A stretch of DNA of 64,000 bases, taken from Methylomonas rhizoryzae. GTDB lineage: Bacteria > Pseudomonadota > Gammaproteobacteria > Methylococcales > Methylomonadaceae. This document shows, piece after piece, positions 32,189-40,960 of the stretch. Within the stretch, counting starts at the first letter, position 1. Every line of letters begins with the position of its first letter. The position numbers and the translations under genes are program-made. The notes below the pieces were generated by a model. It worked only from the letters and a program-made list of their open reading frames with translations. It was not told the origin of the DNA and made no database searches. Where the stretch lies: the NCBI RefSeq assembly GCF_008632455.1, contig NZ_CP043929.1, positions 3,658,001-3,722,000 of the forward strand, read 5' to 3'.

Positions 32189-34785
32189 ATTTCAAAACCT
32201 CCACAACGTTTGACATCGCGTTCGAAACCCAAGACTTTTTGGAGCATTGCGCGCCGCCGCGTTGGCAAGCGCGCTTGGCGCACCCCAGCTTGAGCCGCTC
32301 CCTCGAGATGCTGATTTTCCCTTGGAACGAAAGCTTCGTGGCGATTCCGTCTCGCTGCCCGCACGAAGGTTTCGATCTCGCCTCTTGCCCGTTAACTGCC
32401 GACGACGTACTGGTGTGCCCTCAGCACGGGGCGCGCATTCCATTGACATCCGGCTGCAGGGTGATCCGACGCCTCAACGTGTTTTACACCTCGCTGGCCA
32501 GCCTCAGAGATGCCGGAATCTTGAGCAACGACGGCGGCACGGCGACACCGTCCGAGCTACAAGACGAACTCGATAAACTCCGCCAATCCCATCTGCAACA
32601 AGAAAAACAAATCCACATCATCACCGCCAGCATGAACGCCATGCTGAAGGACTTGGAACAGCAAAAAGCCGAATTAAAGAGCAAAGTCAACCAGCAACAC
32701 GCGTTAAATCGCTTCGTCGCCCGCATCATGGACAGCATGGACGACTTGTTGTTCGTCATCGATACCCAGGGCTTGATTACCCGCATCAACCGCGCCGTGG
32801 AGCTTGAACTGGGCTACAGCGAAACCGAACTATTGCACAGCCCGATAGACCGGCTATTGCCCGACAACGAACTGCGGCGTTTGGACGCACTACTGCCCGA
32901 ATTACCTTGGCCGGTTAAGTCCGTGATGTTGGAAGCCGCCCGGCTGCACGGCAACTACAGCGCCGAACACACCCTCATCGGCGCCTCCACGCCACATTCC
33001 AACGGCATTTATTTTCTCAAAAGCAGTTTGCTGCATTCGGAACAAGGCAAATTGGAAGGTGCCGTGCTCACGGCCTTGAACATCACCGAATTGAAACATC
33101 GGGAGATGCAATTGCGTTTGAATGCCAAAGTTTTCGAAAACAGCAGCGAAGCCATTTTCATCACCGACCCGAACGCCATCATCCTGGAAGTCAACGCCGC
33201 ATTCTGCCACATCACCGGTTATTCGCGCGAAGAGGCCTTGGGCCAACATACCCGCTTGTTGAAATCCAATATGCACGACCGCTCGTTTTACGCCAACTTA
33301 TGGGGATCGTTATTAAGCCGCGGCTATTGGAAAGGCGAAATTTGGGATAGGCGCAAAAACGGCGAAAACTTTCCGATGCTGCTCAGCATCAACGCGGTTA
33401 CCGACGACGAAGGCCGGGTTACCCATTTCGTCTCGGTATCGACCGACATCAGCCAGCAAAAACAAACCGAACAGGAATTGAAAAGCCTGGCCTATTACGA
33501 CGTGCTGACCGGCCTGCCGAACCGTTTTTTGTTCAAGGAGCGCTTCGAACACGAAATTCTGAGCGCCCAACGCAACAACAGCCGGCTGGCGTTGTTTTTT
33601 ATCGATCTCGACCACTTTAAGAATATCAACGATACCCTAGGCCACTGGGCGGGAGACGCCTTGTTGCAAATCGTCTCCAACCGGCTGCAGAACTGCCTGC
33701 GCAAATCCGATACGGTCTCGCGCCTGGGGGGCGACGAATTCACGGTGATTTTACCCGGCTTGAACGATACCCAAGACGTCAGCGACCTGGCCCGCAAGCT
33801 GGTAGAGCTGATGACCAAACCCATACCGATCCAGGAATATCAGGTCTACATCGGCGTCAGTATCGGCATTTCCATTTTCCCGGACGACGGCCAGGATTAC
33901 GATACCTTGACCAAACACGCCGATACCGCCATGTATGTTTCCAAGGAGCGCGGCCGCGGCACCTTCCGCTATTTCGAAGCCGGCATGACCGAAGCGGCGC
34001 ATCAGCGCCTGATATTGGAAAACGCCCTGAGACACGGCTTGGAAAAACAGGAATTCGAACTGTATTATCAGCCCAAAGCGGACTGCTCATCCGGCCGCCT
34101 GACCGGAGCGGAAGCGCTTATCCGCTGGAAACGGCCCGGCATAGGCATGGTGCCGCCCGATCAATTCATCCCCATGGCGGAAGAAACCGGTTTGATCCTG
34201 GCGCTGGGCGATTGGATTTTGCGTACCGGATTTTTACAAGCCAAACAATGGGTAGCGCAATTTCCGGACTTTCGTTTGGCGTTGAACCTGTCCGCCAAGC
34301 AACTGCTGGCCGAAGACTTTATAGAGCTGCTGCAACGCATGTCTAAGGAAACCGGCGTCACCCCCGGCAACATAGAGCTGGAAGTGACCGAGAGCACGAT
34401 CATGAAGGATATCGAACGGGCGACCCAGCAATTGCGCCAAATTCGCGAATTGGGCTTTTATGTCGCCATGGACGACTTCGGTACCGGCTATTCGTCGCTG
34501 GCCTATTTGCAAAAACTACCGATCCAAGTCTTGAAAATCGACCGCTCTTTTGTCCAAGCCTATCACGACGACCCCGGCTCGCAACAAGCCGCGTTCATTA
34601 ACACCATCGTCTCTATGGGCCACATCTTGAATCTTAAAGTGGTCGCGGAAGGGGTGGAAACCGAAGCGCAACTAAACTTGCTCAGAAGCTATCAATGCCA
34701 CGAGATACAAGGCTATCTGCTATCCCCGCCGCTTCCCGGCCACACATTCGAAACCGAGTGGTTAGCCAAGCAGGTAGACGGCTGA
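32185..34785 (+). CDS. Rieske-PAS-PAS-GGDEF-EAL sensor protein
   Basis: The 866-residue soluble protein starts with a GTG overlapping the endopeptidase stop by 4 bases. Residues 40-95 form a Rieske-type [2Fe-2S] site: C58-x-H60, 17 residues, then C78-x-x-H81. A coiled coil (about 125-175) and two PAS domains (about 178-295 and 310-420) follow. The GGDEF domain is intact (GGDEF at 515-519) with an RxxD inhibitory site five residues earlier (RKSD). The EAL domain keeps EALIRW (643), the DDFGTGYSS loop, KIDRSFV, AEGVE and QGY, so both c-di-GMP synthesis and breakdown look possible. Operon position implies it receives electrons or a signal from the hydrogenase. Confidence 0.93.
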   Translation: MNFKTSTTFDIAFETQDFLEHCAPPRWQARLAHPSLSRSLEMLIFPWNESFVAIPSRCPHEGFDLASCPLTADDVLVCPQHGARIPLTSGCRVIRRLNVFYTSLASLRDAGILSNDGGTATPSELQDELDKLRQSHLQQEKQIHIITASMNAMLKDLEQQKAELKSKVNQQHALNRFVARIMDSMDDLLFVIDTQGLITRINRAVELELGYSETELLHSPIDRLLPDNELRRLDALLPELPWPVKSVMLEAARLHGNYSAEHTLIGASTPHSNGIYFLKSSLLHSEQGKLEGAVLTALNITELKHREMQLRLNAKVFENSSEAIFITDPNAIILEVNAAFCHITGYSREEALGQHTRLLKSNMHDRSFYANLWGSLLSRGYWKGEIWDRRKNGENFPMLLSINAVTDDEGRVTHFVSVSTDISQQKQTEQELKSLAYYDVLTGLPNRFLFKERFEHEILSAQRNNSRLALFFIDLDHFKNINDTLGHWAGDALLQIVSNRLQNCLRKSDTVSRLGGDEFTVILPGLNDTQDVSDLARKLVELMTKPIPIQEYQVYIGVSIGISIFPDDGQDYDTLTKHADTAMYVSKERGRGTFRYFEAGMTEAAHQRLILENALRHGLEKQEFELYYQPKADCSSGRLTGAEALIRWKRPGIGMVPPDQFIPMAEETGLILALGDWILRTGFLQAKQWVAQFPDFRLALNLSAKQLLAEDFIELLQRMSKETGVTPGNIELEVTESTIMKDIERATQQLRQIRELGFYVAMDDFGTGYSSLAYLQKLPIQVLKIDRSFVQAYHDDPGSQQAAFINTIVSMGHILNLKVVAEGVETEAQLNLLRSYQCHEIQGYLLSPPLPGHTFETEWLAKQVDG

Positions 34786-34902
34786 CGCCATTCCAAGACT
34801 TGCCGGCCACCGCATCCGGCGTGCCGCGTTTCCCGGCCTATCCCAAAATTCGCAAGCGGCCCGCGGCCTATCAAAAAGGGAAAAAGCCAAAAGCGCAAAG
34901 GG

Positions 34903-36662
34903 TTACAGCGTCCTGGCGAGCCGAAAACCGGTGAAGTAGCTCGCAGCAACGGGCCGGCCCCTGTCGCGGATGGCGGAACGCAGGTCCGACGGATAGCTGC
35001 CCCACGAGCCGCCGCGCAGCGCCCGCCTCTCGCAGCCCCCCGAGCTTGGTTGCCACGCACTGCCGCCGCCCGGCGCCCCGTCGTAATTCTGGTGATAACA
35101 GTCCTGCACCCATTCCCATACGTTGCCGGCGGTGTCGTACAAGCCCCAAGGGTTAGGCTTGCGCTGCCCTACCGGCTGCGTCTTATTCTTGCCATCCGCC
35201 GGGTCTTTAGAGTTCTCCAAGAACCAAGCATAGTGCGCAGGGTCCTCCTCAGCGTCCCAGAAATATTTTCCGGTCGTGCCGGCGCGGGCCGCATACTCCC
35301 ACTCCGCTTCGGTTGGCAGCCGATAATGTTTGCCGGTTTTTTTCGACAGCCAAGCCGCATAATCCGTGGCCTCTTGCCAGCTAACGTTAATGACGGGCCG
35401 CTTGCCCCGTCCCCAACCTTCATCGTCGGGGAGCCGGTCCAGTTCGGTGGCGGCAAATTGGTCGTATTCGTCGAAGGTGACTTCATATATGCCGATCTCG
35501 AACGCCGCAATCGTCACCGGATGCGGCGGTCGTTCGTCAGAATCTCCGGTTTGACTGCCCATCATGAAACGACCGGCCGACACCTTCGTCATCGCCGGTT
35601 CCTTGATGGTGCGCCGTTTCGGATCGTCCGGATTATCCAGCGCTACGATTTCGCGAACCTGCGTTTTATATTCATCCAATGCCGCATTCAGGCGAACGTC
35701 TTGATTTTCGATCTTCGTCATTTGCAAGGCAAGCGCCACTGCAACCGCTAAAATAATAGGCAAGGCCGTCAAAATCCCTTTCAAACGTGTTTTGGCTTTG
35801 CGGGCCTTGAATACCGTCGAGGCCAGACTGTCGTGACTCAATTCGTAGGCGTAGTCGTCCAAGCGCTCTTCACGGCGCAGCACTTTACTTTCCACTAATT
35901 GTTTCAGCACCGCGTCTTTTAAATTGAACTGATGCTTGATTTGGTTACGGCTCAAACTTTCGCGGCGGCCTTCGCTATTCAACAAGCCGGTTTCGCATAA
36001 GCGTTTGGCTTTGCGGCGGGTGTGCCAACTATCAAGCCGGCCGATAGCGCTGCGATAAAACTGGTTGACCACCTTATCCATACCGGCTTCGCCGCCCAGG
36101 TAAGTCTGTAAATCCACCTCCAGACTTTCGTTGGATTCGGCTTGGCGGGCAACGACTTGCAATTCGACATGCCGGCAGAGCAGTTGCAATTCAAAAGGCT
36201 CGATGTTGCCGCGTTTGTCTTGCATATGCGCCAGCAGCGCATCGACCATTGTGGTTTGAAAGCTGAACGGTTTGGAGCGGAAGCGGCCTGGCACAACCAA
36301 AGCGGCCGGTTCGACGATAGCTTTGCGCGCCCGCGCCAAATCCAACGGGGTCAGCCGAAAAACTTCCGAAAGGATACCGGGAATTTGGGTCGCCAATTCC
36401 TGCAAGGCACCCAGCGAGTCTTCGCGCAAACTGATCAAAACCCGCACCTCGGGCGGGCGCAAACTGTAATCCGGTTTGTGGCCTTCGCGCAGCCGATTGC
36501 GCAGGCTTTCCGGCATTTGTCCGCTGAGCAGATCGCCGAGTTGTTCAGCCAGGATTTGCCGATGGTTTTGGTTTTGTTTTAAGGTGAATATTTCCTCGAA
36601 TTGGTCGAGAATCAGCACAGGATTAAGGAAAAGCTGGCCCTTGGAGAAAATTGCGCTGTTAA
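34903..36662 (-). pseudogene. C-terminal part of a STAND ATPase-FGE protein gene split by an IS
   Basis: This is the downstream part of a gene whose first 368 bases lie at 38041-38408. Reading in from the target repeat gives NSAIFSKGQLFLNP and then Walker B VLILDQFEEIF, a STAND-type NTPase region with winged helix (to about residue 270 of this part), a membrane helix (LTALPIILAVAVALAL), and a C-terminal formylglycine-generating-enzyme-like domain (MGSQTGDSDERP, RLPTEAEWEYAARAG, GNVWEWVQDCY, RALRGGSWGSYPSDLRSA). An internal ATG at 36618 could allow a 571-residue fragment without the P-loop. The full protein would be 707 residues. Confidence 0.88.
36659..36662. repeat. Left target-site duplication (ttaa)
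   Basis: The ttaa directly flanks the IS start and is repeated at 38041-38044; it matches the YTAR target preference of IS5-family elements. Confidence 0.85.
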
Positions 36663-36786
36663 CAGGCTGTTGATTTTATCTCCCCTGTAACCCGCATTGG
36701 CTGGTTGAGTCAGATGTGTTGGTAAATCATAAAGTATTGTTCTAAATGATAAAATAGTTCTATCTCCAATATATTGCACTGTCCCC

Positions 36787-37875
36787 ATGCGCGGCGCCGA
36801 CATTACTCAAGAAGACCTGTTCAGTTACCGAACCCTGGAAAGCCGGATTCCCAAAAAGCATCCGCTACGCAAGCTGCGTCAAGTGGTCGACTTGTTGCTC
36901 GCCACGCTAAACGACGAGTTCGACGCGCTCTACGCTCGTCGCGGTCGAGATTCCATTCCGCCGGAACGCTTGTTGCGCGCCAGTTTGTTGCAAGTGCTAT
37001 TTTCCATCCGTTCGGAACGGCAACTGGTGGAGCATATCGACTTCAACCTCTTGTACCGCTGGTTTGTCGGCTTGACGATAGATGACGAGGTGTGGGATCA
37101 CTCGACCTTCAGCGCCAACCGCGACCGTTTGCTCAACGAACGGATCAGTCGTTTGTTTTTCGAACGGGTACTGGCCTTGGCGGAGTGGAAACAGCTGATC
37201 TCTGACGAGCATTTCTCGGTGGACGGCACGCTGATTCAAGCCTGGGCCTCGCACAAGAGTTTCGTCAAGAAAGACGGCTCGACCCCGCCGCCGGAAGATG
37301 GCGGCCGCAATCCCACGGTCAACTTCAAGGGCGAGAAACGCAGTAACGAAACCCACGCCTCGACCACCGATCCCGATGCTCGGCTGTACAAAAAGAGCGA
37401 GGGCGACAAATCGCAGCTGGCTTTCCTCGGTCATGCCTTGATGGAGAACCGTAATGGCTTGGTCGTCGACGTCGAAGTCACCCAGGCCACCGGCACCGCA
37501 GAACGCGAGGCGGCCCATGCCATGGTCAAACGCACGATCCACAAACCGGGCGCGACCTTGGCCGCCGACAAAAATTACGATACGCAGGATTTTGTCGCCA
37601 AGTTACGCCAGCGCAAAGTCACGCCGCATGTCGCCAGCAAAGACAAAGGCTCCGCCATTGACGGTCGCACAACCCGGCACGACGGTTACCGTAAAAGTCT
37701 CAAAATCCGTAAGCGGATCGAAGAAGTCTTCGGTTGGGCCAAGACAGTCGGCCCGCTACGCCAAACCAAGTTCCGGGGGTTAAAGAAGGTCGCCGCGCAA
37801 ACGATTTTTACCTTTGCCGCCTATAACCTGACGCGCATGGGTACCATTTTCGGCTGGCGATACAGTACCGCCTAG
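36787..37875 (+). CDS. IS5-family DDE transposase
   Basis: The 362-residue protein starts with the N-terminal DNA-binding domain (LFSYRTLESRIPKKHPLRKL, then PPERLLRASLLQVLFSIRSE). The DDE catalytic core has the first Asp in EHFSVDGTLIQAW, the second near LAADKNYDTQDF, and the Glu in RIEEVFGWAKTVG. STTDPDARLYKKSEG and GHALMENRNGLVVD are typical of this IS5 branch. It is full-length with no frameshift, so the element may be active. Confidence 0.95.
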   Translation: MRGADITQEDLFSYRTLESRIPKKHPLRKLRQVVDLLLATLNDEFDALYARRGRDSIPPERLLRASLLQVLFSIRSERQLVEHIDFNLLYRWFVGLTIDDEVWDHSTFSANRDRLLNERISRLFFERVLALAEWKQLISDEHFSVDGTLIQAWASHKSFVKKDGSTPPPEDGGRNPTVNFKGEKRSNETHASTTDPDARLYKKSEGDKSQLAFLGHALMENRNGLVVDVEVTQATGTAEREAAHAMVKRTIHKPGATLAADKNYDTQDFVAKLRQRKVTPHVASKDKGSAIDGRTTRHDGYRKSLKIRKRIEEVFGWAKTVGPLRQTKFRGLKKVAAQTIFTFAAYNLTRMGTIFGWRYSTA

Positions 37876-37934
37876 GCGGTGGTGCGCCTGAAATCCGCCA
37901 AAAGGCGGAATTTAACGCCCTTCGGGGCGAATAT

Positions 37935-37955
37935 AACCGGCTAAAACCGGTTTTT
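37935..37955 (+). terminator. Terminator inside the IS after the transposase
   Basis: aaccgg/ccggtt stem with a 6-base loop ends in a T-run. Two more hairpins precede it: tccgcc/ggcgga (37894-37909) and cgccc-ttcg-gggcg (37916-37929). Together they insulate the element from the reading direction of neighbouring genes. Confidence 0.7.
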
Positions 37956-38040
37956 GAGGTGTGATCGGGCTTCCAGAAGCCCAACAAAACCAAAAAATGG
38001 TTTTGAAGCCGAAGGCATATAGGCAAATTTCAACACCCTG

Positions 38041-38044
38041 TTAA
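38041..38044. repeat. Right target-site duplication (ttaa)
   Basis: The second ttaa copy starts immediately after the right IS end at 38040. It is part of the interrupted coding frame, within the codons for Phe-Asn. Confidence 0.85.
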
Positions 38045-38408
38045 AAAACTCCCAATAGCTGTCGCCCTGGCCTTCGCTGTAGGCGATTTGCTGGGCCTTG
38101 CAAGTCTCGGCCACCGCGCTGCGCAGTGCTTCCAACGGCGGTTTTCCGTCTATAAAGCGCAGCCGGATCGGTAAGTAATTCAGTTCGCGCAGTTTGGGAA
38201 ACAAGCCGGCTTGCAATAGCGAGGTTTTACCCAGCCCGGATTTGGCGTACATCACCAACAGTTTGCCGGACAGCAGCCGGTTCAATACTTCCGCTATTTC
38301 CTCGTCGCGGCCGAAAAACACCAGGCTGTCAGTTTCGTCATCCCTAAACGAGTACGGGCCTGGGTAGCGATAGCTTTTCGAGTGCTCCAGGCGCTGGTTA
38401 TCCTGCAT
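38041..38408 (-). pseudogene. N-terminal part of the STAND ATPase-FGE gene, upstream of the IS
   Basis: Starting at the ATG at 38408, the protein reads SYRYPGPYSFRDDETDSLVF, then FFGRDEEIAEVLNRLL and the P-loop YAKSGLGKTSLLQAGLFP, hallmarks of STAND-type NTPases. The original coding continues to GDSYWEFFN, where the IS joins; the visible frame then reads about 33 IS-derived residues to a stop at 37941. The start overlaps the end of the SIR2-TIR gene by 11 bases, so the two were co-translated. Confidence 0.88.
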
Positions 38409-39750
38409 GAGCCCACTCTTTTCTAGCCAAGCGTTCGCGCTGATCGTCCTGAATATTTTGCACCAGCCGGTCTAGGTCTTGATCTTGACGAAGATCGAGG
38501 TAATCCAGGTGCTTTAAGGCATCCAGCTTGGCTTGACCATTGCCGGCCAGATATGCCGGCACAATGAAAAGATATTCGTCCCAAACGGATTTTTGCCGTT
38601 CCAACGCGGTTTTGATTTCGGTGACAAAATAGCTTTCACAGCGGGCAAGCATGGCCGGCGTTTGTAGCACCAAAAAATAATGGACGGCGCGAGATTCAAT
38701 CAAATGTTTGATTTTATTATCCCAATTGTCGCCACCGCGCAAATTGTCGCGGTCGCGCCAAGTGTTCAAGCCTTTACCGCGCAGTTTTTGGCCCAGCAAG
38801 CCTACAGCCTCGCTATCTTCCGAGCAGTGGCATAAAAATACCACCGGCGCGTCCGCGGGTAGCTCGGGTTCCGGTGTCGGCGCCTGTTCCGCGACATGTT
38901 GCCGATAGCGGCGATTCAGTTCAGCGGCAAAACCGTTCCAGTCGCAATTTTTGAACTCAATGGCATGTTTATCGCCATAAAACCAGGCAACGCTGGGGTA
39001 AACAGGTTCGTCGAAAAAGCGGGTATTCTCCAAGGCCACCGACCACGGCCGAGCGCTTTGCTGCTTGGCGCGGAACACGTGCAGCAACACCCGCAAATAC
39101 CACTGCTGAAAACCAAAACCGATGAATAGAAAAGAGGTGTTGGAGTCGGCCAGTATGTGGCCGAGTGCGGGCGGTAACTTGGGATTCCCGCAAATAATGT
39201 TGGCAAGAAAGTCGAGCAAATCGGTTTCGGCCAAAACCAGCGAGCGACTATCCGCTATCGCGCCATACAAATGATAAATCAATGGCTTATCAACCTGCGC
39301 ATTCCCTGGTAAACCTTGATTACCACCTTTGAAATGATAAAAGGCGCTCAGCGGCTGCTTACCGACGGCCCTGAACGCATTCTCCATCGCCGCATCGGCC
39401 GTTGTGGATATGCAGTACTTGAAGGGCAGATTCGCTAACGATAAATGTAGAGCCGTAGTTTCGGTGCGATGGGCTTTATAGAAATCTTCCACCTCCACCT
39501 GCAGGTCAAAAGAACCGCTAATTCCACCCTGTTTGGCTAAATAATTTTGGGCAACATTCGGTAAATCGTCCTGATTACAAATAGACGCCTGATCGCTGAT
39601 TTGACAGGCCAATTGCCGCGCCAGCAAAGTCGAAAGCGGCGGTTGCGAGTTATCGGCTCCGGACGGAATATCCGAGCCCAACATCAACACGCATTCTCTT
39701 TGCTCGAAAATTTTCAGCAGCTTTCGCCAATCTTTTTCGCTAAAGGCCAT
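38398..39750 (-). CDS. SIR2-like and TIR domain protein, probable defence effector
   Basis: Residues 1-290 resemble a SIR2-like NAD-binding fold: CVLMLGSDIPSGADNSQPPL, YCISTTADAAMENAF, LIYHLYGAIADSRSLVL and FIGFGFQQWYL. The family's TTNYD is degenerate here (TTAD), so catalysis is uncertain. About residues 305-415 form a TIR domain: VVFLCHCSEDSEAVGLLGQK, GLNTWRDRDNLRGGDNW, and ESYFVTEIKTALE with the likely catalytic Glu. TIR and SIR2 domains deplete NAD in many anti-phage systems. The paired STAND ATPase would sense the trigger, but its gene is IS-disrupted. Confidence 0.82.
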   Translation of the reverse strand: MAFSEKDWRKLLKIFEQRECVLMLGSDIPSGADNSQPPLSTLLARQLACQISDQASICNQDDLPNVAQNYLAKQGGISGSFDLQVEVEDFYKAHRTETTALHLSLANLPFKYCISTTADAAMENAFRAVGKQPLSAFYHFKGGNQGLPGNAQVDKPLIYHLYGAIADSRSLVLAETDLLDFLANIICGNPKLPPALGHILADSNTSFLFIGFGFQQWYLRVLLHVFRAKQQSARPWSVALENTRFFDEPVYPSVAWFYGDKHAIEFKNCDWNGFAAELNRRYRQHVAEQAPTPEPELPADAPVVFLCHCSEDSEAVGLLGQKLRGKGLNTWRDRDNLRGGDNWDNKIKHLIESRAVHYFLVLQTPAMLARCESYFVTEIKTALERQKSVWDEYLFIVPAYLAGNGQAKLDALKHLDYLDLRQDQDLDRLVQNIQDDQRERLARKEWAHAG

Positions 39751-39807
39751 TTCCGCATCAGGAGGGCTGAAAGTACTTATTTTCCGCGCGGCGCGGCGGC
39801 TTGGTCA

Positions 39808-40860
39808 TCAATCCCCGTCCACAAACTCCGCATCGTTATCGTCGTCCTGCATAGGCGTTGCACTGATCCGGCCGGCGAAGGCTTTCTCGCGGATGGCTTT
39901 TTCCAGTTCGACGGCTTTTTCTTGGTTGTCGCGTAGAAATTGTTTGGCGTTTTCTTTGCCTTGGCCGATCTTCTCGTTGCCGTAGCTGTACCAGGAGCCG
40001 GATTTTTGCACCAGGCCGAATTCGACGCCCAAGTCCACCAGTTCGCCGTAAAACGACACACCTTCGCCGTACAGGATTTCGAAATCGGCCTGCTTGAACG
40101 GCGGGGCAACTTTGTTTTTGACGACTTTAACCCGGGTTTCGTTGCCGATGACTTCGTCGCCTTTTTTGATCGCGCCGATGCGGCGGATGTCCAGGCGTAC
40201 CGAAGCGTAGAATTTCAGGGCGTTGCCGCCGGTGGTGGTTTCCGGGTTGCCGAACATCACGCCGATTTTCATCCTGAGCTGGTTGATGAAGATCACCAGG
40301 GTGTTGGAGCGTTTGATGTTGGCGGTGAGTTTACGCAAGGCTTGCGACATCAAGCGGGCTTGCAGGCCCATGTGCGAGTCGCCCATGTCGCCTTCGATTT
40401 CAGCTTTCGGGGTCAAGGCCGCTACCGAATCCACTACCACGATGTCGACCGCGCCGGAGCGCACCAGCATGTCGGTAATTTCTAACGCCTGTTCGCCGGT
40501 GTCCGGTTGCGACACTAACAAATCGTCGATGTTGACGCCGATTTTTTGCGCGTAGACGGGGTCCAGCGCGTGCTCGGCGTCTACGAACGCGGCGGTGCCG
40601 CCGAGTTTTTGCACCTGGGCGATGGTTTGCAGGGTCAGCGTGGTTTTACCCGACGATTCCGGGCCGTAGATTTCGATGATGCGGCCGCGCGGCAAGCCGC
40701 CCACGCCCAAGGCGATATCGACCGACAGCGAACCGGTGGAAACGACTTCAATGTCGCGAGACGCCGCGACGTCGCCCATGCGCATCACCGAACCTTTGCC
40801 GAATTGTTTTTCGATTTGCATCAGCGCTGCGCCGAGCGCTTTTTTCTTGTTCTCGTCCAT
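39808..40860 (-). CDS. recA: Recombinase A
   Basis: RecA catalyses strand exchange and promotes LexA cleavage. Walker A is GPESSGKTTLTLQ, and MAW-type segments include SLSVDIALGVGGLPRGRIIEIYG, the Walker B VVVDSVAALTPKAEIEG and L2 QLRMKIGVMFGNPETTTGGNALKF. The C-terminus ends in an acidic tail (QDDDNDAEFVDGD). The 350-residue length is normal. I found no ctgt-N8-acag LexA box in the 100 bases upstream. The usual recX does not follow; the SIR2-TIR gene starts 57 bases downstream. Confidence 0.98.
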   Translation of the reverse strand: MDENKKKALGAALMQIEKQFGKGSVMRMGDVAASRDIEVVSTGSLSVDIALGVGGLPRGRIIEIYGPESSGKTTLTLQTIAQVQKLGGTAAFVDAEHALDPVYAQKIGVNIDDLLVSQPDTGEQALEITDMLVRSGAVDIVVVDSVAALTPKAEIEGDMGDSHMGLQARLMSQALRKLTANIKRSNTLVIFINQLRMKIGVMFGNPETTTGGNALKFYASVRLDIRRIGAIKKGDEVIGNETRVKVVKNKVAPPFKQADFEILYGEGVSFYGELVDLGVEFGLVQKSGSWYSYGNEKIGQGKENAKQFLRDNQEKAVELEKAIREKAFAGRISATPMQDDDNDAEFVDGD

Positions 40861-40960
40861 CAGGATTTCCCGCTAGTTATCGCAAAATTCAAAGCCGGCA
40901 TTATCACATAGATGATAGCCGGCAACACAGCTCGCCCGGTACCGGCCGCCGCTGTTCCCG

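Larger units (their letters stand above)
36663..38040 (+). mobile_element. IS5-family insertion sequence, 1378 bp
   Basis: Terminal inverted repeats are caggctgttgatttt at the left and, read inward from the right, cagggtgttgaaattt; 10 of the first 11 bases agree. The element carries one transposase gene in the opposite direction to the interrupted host gene, and 4-bp ttaa duplications flank it. Deleting the element with one ttaa restores an exact open frame across the junction, which fixes both ends to the base. Confidence 0.92.

Noticed and set aside
40861..40960. LexA box in front of recA
   Set aside because: No ctgt-N8-acag sequence was present in the 100-base gap.
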